DNA from: Chlamydiota bacterium
Lineage (GTDB): Bacteria > Auribacterota > UBA3054 > B51-G9
DNA: 18,423 bases
Reading direction: 5' to 3'
Assembly: GCA_030596365.1 (NCBI GenBank)
Contig: JAUVKG010000010.1
Location: 1 to 18,423, forward strand
The notes beneath the pieces were generated by a model, which saw only the letters and a list, made by a program, of their open reading frames with translations, made no database searches and had not been told where the DNA came from. This document shows positions 5,276 to 11,155 of the stretch, piece by piece (position 1 is the stretch's first letter; the number at the start of each line of letters is the position of its first letter). The translations under genes were made by a program, and so were the position numbers.

Positions 5276-6550
5276 TTGAAACGAATTTATGCAAATAAAA
5301 ATGATTTTTCTGAAATGATCGCCGCAAGGAATGATGATATCGCGCCGGATAGCTTGCGCGTGACAGTTTCTGATATAATTTCCACTGTTAGAAAAAATGG
5401 TGATACTGCTCTATGCGATTTTACTAAAGAATTTGATAAGTTTGATCTAACGCCGCAGAAAATCCGTCTTTCGGAAATGGAAATGGATATTGATTGCGAA
5501 AATGAACTTATTGATGCGTTAATTCAAGCCGCCGGAAATATTCGCAATTACCACGAAAAACAAAAAAGGAAAGAATGGTTTTCTGAAAGCGAAACCGGAG
5601 CTGAACTCGGCGAAATTATCCGACCGGTTAAACACGCCGGACTTTATGTTCCCGCAGGAACAGCACCACTCGTATCAACAGTTTTGATGACCGTTATTCC
5701 GGCACAGGTTGCCGGTGTTGAAGAAATTTGTGTTGTAACTCCACCGGACAAAAATGGAAATGTCAATCCGGGAATCCTCGCCGCATGTAAAATTTGCGGC
5801 ATCAAAGAAATTTACAGAATCGGCAGTGCGTGGGCAATCGCCGCACTCGCTTTCGGAACGGAATCGGTCAAAAAAGTTGACGTTATCGCGGGGCCGGGAA
5901 ATCGTTTTGTTACAGAAGCTAAACGCCAACTTTACGGTTATGTCGGAATTGATCTTATAGCCGGTCCAAGTGAGAGTTTAATTATTGCCGATGAGTCCGC
6001 TAATCCAAAATGGGTAGCGGCGGATATTCTTTCGCAGGCCGAACATGCCGGCAGCACAACTTTTTTAGTATCCGACTCCCCTGCCGTTTTGGATTCTATT
6101 GAAAATTCAATCAATGAATTATTGAGAACCACTCTTACAGCAAATTCATTAAAAAAAGCTGTGAAAGAAACATTGACATCAGTGCTTGTTGATTCAATTT
6201 CCGAAGCGGCGGAAGTAACGAATAAAATTGCTCCGGAACATTTGCAAATAATAACAAAGGAAAATGAAAAAATCTTGAAAAATATCCGCAACGCAGGCGC
6301 AATTTTCCTCGGTCCTTACTCCCCGGTTCCTCTTGGCGACTTTTGCGCCGGGCCGAGTCACGTTCTTCCAACAGCCTGTGCGGCGACATTTATGAGTGGA
6401 CTTTCTACCGACACATTTATAAAAAGAATGGGGGTCATTAATTTTTCAGAGAAATCATTTAAAACCATTAGCAAAACAATGCAGATAATTGCTGAGAAAG
6501 AGCAGTTACCTGCACATAAATATACAGCAACTGTAAGAAACCTGGATTGA
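5276..6550 (+). CDS. hisD: Histidinol dehydrogenase HisD
   Basis: HisD oxidises L-histidinol to L-histidine in two NAD-dependent steps, the end of histidine synthesis; it is a zinc enzyme of the cytoplasm. With a TTG start at 5276 the protein has 424 residues. All four zinc ligands are visible: Q254 and H257 (SQAEHAG), D355 (VPLGDF) and H413 (LPAHKY). The catalytic pair E321/H322 is in APEHLQI, and GPGNRFVTEAKRQLYG marks the NAD region. I choose TTG 5276 because AGGAG (5263-5267) sits 8 nt upstream and the promoter overlaps any earlier start. No other his gene is adjacent. It is divergent from the aminotransferase, and the two may share an operator. Two hairpins follow the stop. Confidence 0.96.
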   Translation: MKRIYANKNDFSEMIAARNDDIAPDSLRVTVSDIISTVRKNGDTALCDFTKEFDKFDLTPQKIRLSEMEMDIDCENELIDALIQAAGNIRNYHEKQKRKEWFSESETGAELGEIIRPVKHAGLYVPAGTAPLVSTVLMTVIPAQVAGVEEICVVTPPDKNGNVNPGILAACKICGIKEIYRIGSAWAIAALAFGTESVKKVDVIAGPGNRFVTEAKRQLYGYVGIDLIAGPSESLIIADESANPKWVAADILSQAEHAGSTTFLVSDSPAVLDSIENSINELLRTTLTANSLKKAVKETLTSVLVDSISEAAEVTNKIAPEHLQIITKENEKILKNIRNAGAIFLGPYSPVPLGDFCAGPSHVLPTACAATFMSGLSTDTFIKRMGVINFSEKSFKTISKTMQIIAEKEQLPAHKYTATVRNLD

Positions 6551-6557
6551 TGGGAGT

Positions 6558-6582
6558 AAATTCAAATCAGAGATTTGAATTT
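6558..6582. other. Perfect 11-bp hairpin downstream of hisD
   Basis: AAATTCAAATC (6558-6568) and GATTTGAATTT (6572-6582) pair completely around a 3-nt AGA loop, 8 nt after the hisD stop. It is followed by TTCATATTAA rather than a T run, so it may protect the 3' end or act together with the next hairpin. Confidence 0.55.
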
Positions 6583-6594
6583 CATATTAATACA

Positions 6595-6631
6595 AAATTC
6601 ATCCCGATGTATTTTCTATCGGGATGAATTT
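6595..6631. terminator. 14-bp stem-loop, likely hisD terminator
   Basis: AAATTCATCCCGAT (6595-6608) pairs perfectly with ATCGGGATGAATTT (6618-6631) around the 9-nt loop GTATTTTCT. The stem has a GC-rich head and an A-rich left foot with a T-rich right foot (ATTTATT), so it could terminate in both directions. It lies between hisD and the array preceding def. Confidence 0.6.
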
Positions 6632-6634
6632 ATT

Positions 6635-6690
6635 CCAATAATCCAGTAATCCAGTAATCCAGTAATCCAATAATCCAGTAATCCAGTATT
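6635..6690. repeat. 8-bp array CCAGTAAT immediately upstream of def
   Basis: Seven in-phase 8-mers: CCAATAAT, CCAGTAAT x3, CCAATAAT, CCAGTAAT and CCAGTATT. The array ends 4 nt before the def ATG, so it occupies the whole position of the ribosome binding site, and no Shine-Dalgarno sequence is present. Each full unit carries TAA. Confidence 0.92.
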
Positions 6691-6694
6691 TAAA

Positions 6695-7186
6695 ATGATT
6701 TTACCAATAATATACGAAGAAAATCCTATTTTACATCGCCCTTCTCAACCTGTTACTGCAGTTACAAATGATATATTAATATTGATTGACGATATGTTTG
6801 AAACAATGGATCAATCAAAAGGAATAGGATTAGCCGCACCGCAGGTTGGAAAAAATATACGTGTGATAATTGTTGACACACAACAAAAAAAATCAAAGCC
6901 TTTCGCTTTGATAAATCCCGAAATTGTTCACGCAGAAGGCGAACAGCTTTATGAAGAAGGCTGTTTGAGCTGTCCCGGACTTACGGGTGTTGTTAAACGC
7001 GCAGCCAAAGTTACAGTTCTTGGTCTTGACGAGAACGGCAATGATATAAAAATTGATGCCGAGAAATTACTCGCTGTAGTTTTGCAGCACGAAATTGATC
7101 ATCTTGACGGAATTTTATTTCTCGATCGATTAAACGAGGAAGAAAAACAAAAAGTCGAGAAACAGAGAAATGTAGCAAAGATGTAA
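6695..7186 (+). CDS. def: Peptide deformylase
   Basis: Removes the formyl group from the N-terminal methionine of new proteins, using a divalent metal (usually iron) on the ribosome-bound chain. The 163-residue protein has all three family motifs: GIGLAAPQVG (43-52), EEGCLS (87-92, with metal ligand C90) and QHEIDHLDG (131-139, metal ligands H132 and H136, catalytic E133). Length is normal. ATG 6695 is the only sensible start, yet it follows an 8-bp CCAGTAAT array with no Shine-Dalgarno site, so initiation may depend on an AT-rich unstructured leader. It is not next to fmt, its usual partner, but leads straight into the purine oxidation cluster, 19 nt before the next ATG. Confidence 0.96.
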   Translation: MILPIIYEENPILHRPSQPVTAVTNDILILIDDMFETMDQSKGIGLAAPQVGKNIRVIIVDTQQKKSKPFALINPEIVHAEGEQLYEEGCLSCPGLTGVVKRAAKVTVLGLDENGNDIKIDAEKLLAVVLQHEIDHLDGILFLDRLNEEEKQKVEKQRNVAKM

Positions 7187-7205
7187 ATTAGTTTCTAATA
7201 ATGTT

Positions 7206-8561
7206 ATGAAAAATTCTATTCTTTTAAAAAACTGCCTCGCTATCGCTACTGTTAATGATAATGATGAAATTTTATACGATGGTGACATCCGCATTGATGA
7301 AAATATTATCACCGCTGTAGGCTGCAATTTAGACGAAGATGCTGACGATGTTATAGATTGTTCCGGTAAAATAGCATTACCCGGATTTATAAACACCCAC
7401 CATCACTTTTTCCAATATTTAACAAGAAATTTGCCGGCAACGCAAAATTCAAAATTATTCGACTGGCTTATTTATCATTACGAAATTTGGCGGGGAATAA
7501 CTCCGGAAATGGTTTACATAAGCTCACTCGCGGCAATGGCGGAACTTTTACTTACAGGATGCACAACCGCCGCTGATCACCATTATCTTTTTCCGACCAC
7601 ATCCGGAAAAAATTTAATTGATGAACAGATCAACGCCGCAAACGAAATAGGTATGCGTTTCCATCCAACTCGCGGAAGTATGAGTCGCGGAAAATCTTTA
7701 GGTGGACTTCCACCGGACGACGTAGTTCAATCGGAAGATGAAATTATAAAAGACAGTATTCGTCTGATTGATAAATACAACGATTCATCAAAATTCTCTA
7801 TGTGTCGTATTTCTCTCGCGCCGTGCTCACCGTTCAGTATTACAACTGAATTAATGCGTGACACCGCCATTCTTGCCCGCGAGAAGAAAGTTCATCTGCA
7901 CACACATCTTTGCGAGACAATTGACGAAGAACATTACTGCATCGAAAATTACAATAAAAGACCGCTTGAATATATGGAATCAATTGGCTGGCTCGGTAAC
8001 GATGTATGGTTTGCTCACGGAATTTATTTTAATGATGATGAAATTAAAAAACTTGGCGAAACCAAAACAGGTATCGCTCATTGTCCGTCTTCAAACCTGC
8101 GCCTTGGTTCCGGAATTGCACCCGTCAGAGAATTAATTAACGCCGGCGCAAGAGTTGGTCTCGCCGTTGACGGAAGCGCAAGCAACGATTCCTCAAATAT
8201 GCTTCAGGAAGTTAAGCGTGCAATGCTTATTCACAGAATTAAAAGCGGTGTTGATTCTATGCCGGCAAAAGACGCCATTCGCATAGCAACACGCGGCGGA
8301 GCAGAAGTTCTTGGCAGAAATGATATTGGTTCAATCGCGCCTGGAATGGCAGCTGACCTTGCTCTTTTTGATGTTGATTCTCTTGCTTATGCCGGTGCGA
8401 TGACTGATCCTGTTGCCGCGCTTCTTTTTTGCGGTTACGACCATCGCGCTTGGATGACGATGGTAAACGGTAAGATTCTTGTTTTAGAAAAGCAGTTAGT
8501 TTATTTTGACGAAATGGAAATTGCTGATGAGGTAAATAATTCTTCTGAGAAACTACTTTAA
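7206..8561 (+). CDS. Amidohydrolase, probable 8-oxoguanine deaminase
   Basis: A 451-residue metal-dependent deaminase of the amidohydrolase (ATZ/TRZ) group. Metal ligands are visible: H65 and H67 in NTHHHFFQ, the HLHTHLCE segment at 230-237 with H232/H234 and E237, H271 in FAHG, and D322 in VDGSASND. The block FDWLIYHYEIWRGITPE (85-101) and TGCTTAADHHYLFP (117-130) are characteristic of the 8-oxoguanine deaminase / hydroxydechloroatrazine hydrolase branch. In a xanthine dehydrogenase cluster, deamination of 8-oxoguanine to urate, or of guanine to xanthine, makes sense. Specificity is inferred from motif and context. No clear Shine-Dalgarno site is seen before ATG 7206. It stops 7 nt before the next gene, consistent with one operon. 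Confidence 0.85.
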   Translation: MKNSILLKNCLAIATVNDNDEILYDGDIRIDENIITAVGCNLDEDADDVIDCSGKIALPGFINTHHHFFQYLTRNLPATQNSKLFDWLIYHYEIWRGITPEMVYISSLAAMAELLLTGCTTAADHHYLFPTTSGKNLIDEQINAANEIGMRFHPTRGSMSRGKSLGGLPPDDVVQSEDEIIKDSIRLIDKYNDSSKFSMCRISLAPCSPFSITTELMRDTAILAREKKVHLHTHLCETIDEEHYCIENYNKRPLEYMESIGWLGNDVWFAHGIYFNDDEIKKLGETKTGIAHCPSSNLRLGSGIAPVRELINAGARVGLAVDGSASNDSSNMLQEVKRAMLIHRIKSGVDSMPAKDAIRIATRGGAEVLGRNDIGSIAPGMAADLALFDVDSLAYAGAMTDPVAALLFCGYDHRAWMTMVNGKILVLEKQLVYFDEMEIADEVNNSSEKLL

Positions 8562-8568
8562 AAATATC

Positions 8569-9384
8569 ATGATTAAAAATTTTTACGCACCGGATTCATT
8601 AAGCAAAGCTGTTGAGTTTCTTAAAAATAATTCTTCCGCAGCGCCAATAGCGGGGGGAACTTTTCTCTCACTTCACAGTTCAAAGAAAACCACATCTTTT
8701 GTTGATTTATCACAACTTGATCTGAACTATATAAAAAAGAAAAACAACTCTCTTATTATTGGTGCAACAACAACTTTTGCTCAAATAGCAGAATCAAAAT
8801 TCTTTCCGCAACTTTCTGAAATTACCGGCAACACAGCGACAGAACCTTTAAGAAATATGATTACAGCAGGTGGAAATGTAATGATTCCGCTTCGCTGGAG
8901 CGATCTTCCGCTGGTATTTTTTGTTCTTGAAGCAAGTTTTGTGCTAAAATCTTCGCGAAAGAAAATAATTTCCGCAGATAATTTTTTCAAGAAACTGCCT
9001 AAATCAATTCTAAAAAACGGTGAACTTCTTACTGAAATTATTATACCTGGAATTTCAAAAATTAAACTCGCTCGAAAGAAAATTGTAAGAGCTCATGACG
9101 ATTTCCCCGCTTTTCAGCTTGCTGTATCATTAACATTTTCAAGAAAAAAAATAGACTTTATAAGAATCGCTTTTGTGGCAAATAAACCGCTTCCCACTCG
9201 TCTTAAAAAAGCCGAAAAGTTTCTTCTAAACAAAATTCCGGATGATTCTTTAATCGAACAGGCGGCAAACATTGCTGAAAAAGAAGTGGATAAACTTAAT
9301 GACATCCGTTTTTCAAGTGATTATTTAAAAGAAATGATTCGCGTTTATACCCGCAGATTAATTCACCAATGCATTGACCAATAA
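8569..9384 (+). CDS. Xanthine dehydrogenase-type FAD-binding subunit
   Basis: The medium subunit of a three-subunit molybdenum hydroxylase; it passes electrons from the iron-sulfur centres to FAD and then to NAD or another acceptor. The 271-residue protein starts with the family's opening (FYAPDSLSKAVEFL) and carries both FAD pyrophosphate-binding loops: PIAGGTFLSLHS (26-37) and TAGGNVMIPLRWSDLP (about 99-114), the latter replacing the common TxGGNIxxxxPxAD pattern. The C-terminal CO dehydrogenase flavoprotein domain follows (about 170-270). Its TAA overlaps the next ATG by one base, so it is translationally coupled to the 2Fe-2S subunit. The substrate may be xanthine or another purine; family calls alone cannot separate these. 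Confidence 0.9.
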   Translation: MIKNFYAPDSLSKAVEFLKNNSSAAPIAGGTFLSLHSSKKTTSFVDLSQLDLNYIKKKNNSLIIGATTTFAQIAESKFFPQLSEITGNTATEPLRNMITAGGNVMIPLRWSDLPLVFFVLEASFVLKSSRKKIISADNFFKKLPKSILKNGELLTEIIIPGISKIKLARKKIVRAHDDFPAFQLAVSLTFSRKKIDFIRIAFVANKPLPTRLKKAEKFLLNKIPDDSLIEQAANIAEKEVDKLNDIRFSSDYLKEMIRVYTRRLIHQCIDQ

Positions 9385-9836
9385 TGAAAATTCAACTTAC
9401 AATTAACAGCAAAAATAAAACTTTTGATATTCAACCTGACGAAAAATTGCTCGAAACGCTTCGAAATAACAACTATAAAAGTGTAAAATTCGGATGCGGT
9501 GAGGGAACATGTGGAACTTGTACTGTTCTTATTAACGGAAAGCCGCGATTATCGTGTATAACTTTCACGGCGCAAATGACAGGTAAAGAAATAACTACGC
9601 TTGAAGGCATCGGCACAATAGAAAATTTACACAAACTTCAAAAATCTTTTCTCGCTGAAGGAGCAGTGCAATGCGGTTACTGCACACCCGGAATGATTTT
9701 ATCGGCGAAAGCTCTTCTTGACAAAAATAAGAGTCCGACAGAAGAAGAAATTAAAAAAGCGCTTGACGGAAATAAATGCAGGTGCACGGGGTACGGGAGT
9801 ATAATTAAAGCAATACAAAAATTGCAGGACCATTGA
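9384..9836 (+). CDS. Xanthine dehydrogenase-type 2Fe-2S subunit
   Basis: The small subunit of the molybdenum hydroxylase, carrying two [2Fe-2S] clusters that relay electrons from the molybdenum centre to FAD. Cluster II cysteines C38, C43, C46 and C58 sit in the N-terminal plant-ferredoxin fold (CGEGTCGTC...C). Cluster I cysteines C97, C100, C132 and C134 sit in CGYCTPG and CRCTGY of the helical C-terminal domain. The length of 150 residues is normal. The final residues LQDH and the TGA stop are encoded by the first unit of a 16-bp tandem array (9821-9836), so the original C-terminus has been replaced or the array grew from it. The molybdopterin subunit, normally next in line, is displaced by about 1.3 kb of array and inserted gene. 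Confidence 0.95.
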   Translation: MKIQLTINSKNKTFDIQPDEKLLETLRNNNYKSVKFGCGEGTCGTCTVLINGKPRLSCITFTAQMTGKEITTLEGIGTIENLHKLQKSFLAEGAVQCGYCTPGMILSAKALLDKNKSPTEEEIKKALDGNKCRCTGYGSIIKAIQKLQDH

Positions 9837-10060
9837 ATTGCAGGACTATTGAATTGCAGGACCATTGAATTGCAGGACTATTGAATTGCAGGACTATTGA
9901 ATTGCAGGACTATTGAATTGCAGGACGATTGAATTGCAGGACTATTGAATTGCAGGATTATTGAATTGCAGGACTATTGAATTGCAGGACTATTGAATTG
10001 CAGGACTATTGAATTGCAGGACTATTGAATTGCAGGACTATTGAATTACAGGACTATTGT
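9821..10060. repeat. Left 16-bp tandem array, 15 units (ATTGCAGGACTATTGA)
   Basis: Fifteen uninterrupted units of exactly 16 bp. Most match ATTGCAGGACTATTGA; changes are limited to a C, T or G after GGA(C) and an ATTACAGG start in the last unit. Each unit contains TGA in the forward direction and TAG in reverse. The first unit codes for the end of the 2Fe-2S subunit. The last unit provides AGGA (10050-10053) 8 nt before the ATG of the GxxExxY gene. No spacers separate the units, so it is not a CRISPR. Confidence 0.97.
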
Positions 10061-10061
10061 T

Positions 10062-10865
10062 ATGGGAATTAAATTTAATAAAATAATTAACCATATTACT
10101 AAAGATGAATACCATAATTTAGATTATGAAATTATGGGTTTGGCTTTTCGAGTTCATAAAGAGTTGGGAAAATTTTGGAATGAAAATATCTATCAATATT
10201 ATTTTGCAAAAGTTTGTAAAGAGAGTGGTTTCAATGTAGATATTGAAGTTCCGATAATTATTTCATTTAATAATTTTATTAAGCGATATTATATTGATAT
10301 TCTTATTAACAACTCTATAATTTATGAGTTAAAAGCAACTGATTCACTTATTTCTAAACATAAAAATCAAACACTTAATTATCTTCTACTTACTGATTGT
10401 AATTATGGAAAACTGATAAATTTTAGTGGTGTTTCTGTTAATGCTGAATATGTAACTTCATCGTTAACTAAAAAAGAACGTTATGATTTTTGTTTGATAA
10501 TTGATAAATGGATTGATGTAGATGATGACAGCAAATGGTTAAAGGAACTAATTATTAGTTTACTTCAAGATTGTGGTGCATTTATTAGTTTTCAGTTTTT
10601 TTATGATGCAATATATTTCTTTCGTGGTGGTAAAGAAAATGTTGTTAGACCTGTAAAAATTAAATTGGATGAGCTTTTTGCCGGAACTCAAAAATTTCAC
10701 TTATTAAACAATAAAACCGCATTTGATCTATCATGTATTAGCAAAACTGAACCAAAAAAATTCTATAAACAAAGTCTTGAAAGATTTTTATCACATTCAC
10801 ATTTAGAATCTATCCAATGGATAAATTTTAACAATCATAACATTGAATTCGAAACCATAAAATGA
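10062..10865 (+). CDS. GxxExxY-family PD-(D/E)XK nuclease-like protein with C-terminal extension
   Basis: The first ~135 of 267 residues match the GxxExxY family, predicted PD-(D/E)XK-fold proteins of unknown role. LAFRVHKELG (27-36) leads into the ExxY of the name motif (E41, Y44), although the conserved first glycine aligns with F38. The nuclease-like core has D79 (YYIDILI), E89-x-K91 (YELKA) and Q103 (NQTLNYL), so the likely catalytic residues are retained. The remaining ~130 residues are an extension I cannot assign; the family is usually near 125-130 residues. ATG 10062 is preferred over an upstream ATG in the array because AGGA lies 8 nt before it. Base composition and codons are visibly more AT-rich than the flanking subunit genes, suggesting acquisition. 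It interrupts the xanthine dehydrogenase operon and is bracketed by two 16-bp arrays. Confidence 0.85.
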   Translation: MGIKFNKIINHITKDEYHNLDYEIMGLAFRVHKELGKFWNENIYQYYFAKVCKESGFNVDIEVPIIISFNNFIKRYYIDILINNSIIYELKATDSLISKHKNQTLNYLLLTDCNYGKLINFSGVSVNAEYVTSSLTKKERYDFCLIIDKWIDVDDDSKWLKELIISLLQDCGAFISFQFFYDAIYFFRGGKENVVRPVKIKLDELFAGTQKFHLLNNKTAFDLSCISKTEPKKFYKQSLERFLSHSHLESIQWINFNNHNIEFETIK

Positions 10866-10878
10866 ATTTATAAATAAT

Positions 10879-11134
10879 CGTACTGCAAATAAAGCGTACT
10901 GCAATTAAATCGTACTGCAATTAAATCGTACTGCAATTAAATCGTACTGCAATTAAATCGTACTGCAAATAAATCGTACTGCAATTAAATCGTACTGCAA
11001 TTAAATCGTACTGCAAATAAATCGTACTGCAAATAAATCGTACTGCAATTAAATCGTACTGCAAATAAATCGTACTGCAATTAAATCGTACTGCAAATAA
11101 ATCGTACTGCAAATAAATCGTACTGCAAATAAAT
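10879..11134. repeat. Right 16-bp tandem array, 16 units (CGTACTGCAATTAAAT)
   Basis: Sixteen units of exactly 16 bp in two single-base variants: A = CGTACTGCAATTAAAT and B = CGTACTGCAAATAAAT (first unit ends in G). Their order is BAAAABAABBABABBB. Both variants keep a forward TAA. Rotated to start with GTACTG, variant A matches the reverse complement of the left-array unit (GTCCTGCAATTCAATA) at 13 of 16 positions. The array starts 13 nt after the GxxExxY stop and ends 21 nt before the molybdopterin subunit ATG. Confidence 0.97.
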
Positions 11135-11155
11135 AATTAAAACTTAATAGTCCTG

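Noticed and set aside
10921..11112. 63-residue minus-strand ORF with a 16-residue repeating peptide (QYDLIAVRF...)
   Set aside because: It is created by reading three 16-bp array units as 48 bp; it has no ribosome site and no non-repeat sequence, so it is not a real gene.
9821..11134. CRISPR array
   Set aside because: Units are 16 bp and directly adjacent with no spacers, and no cas genes are nearby.
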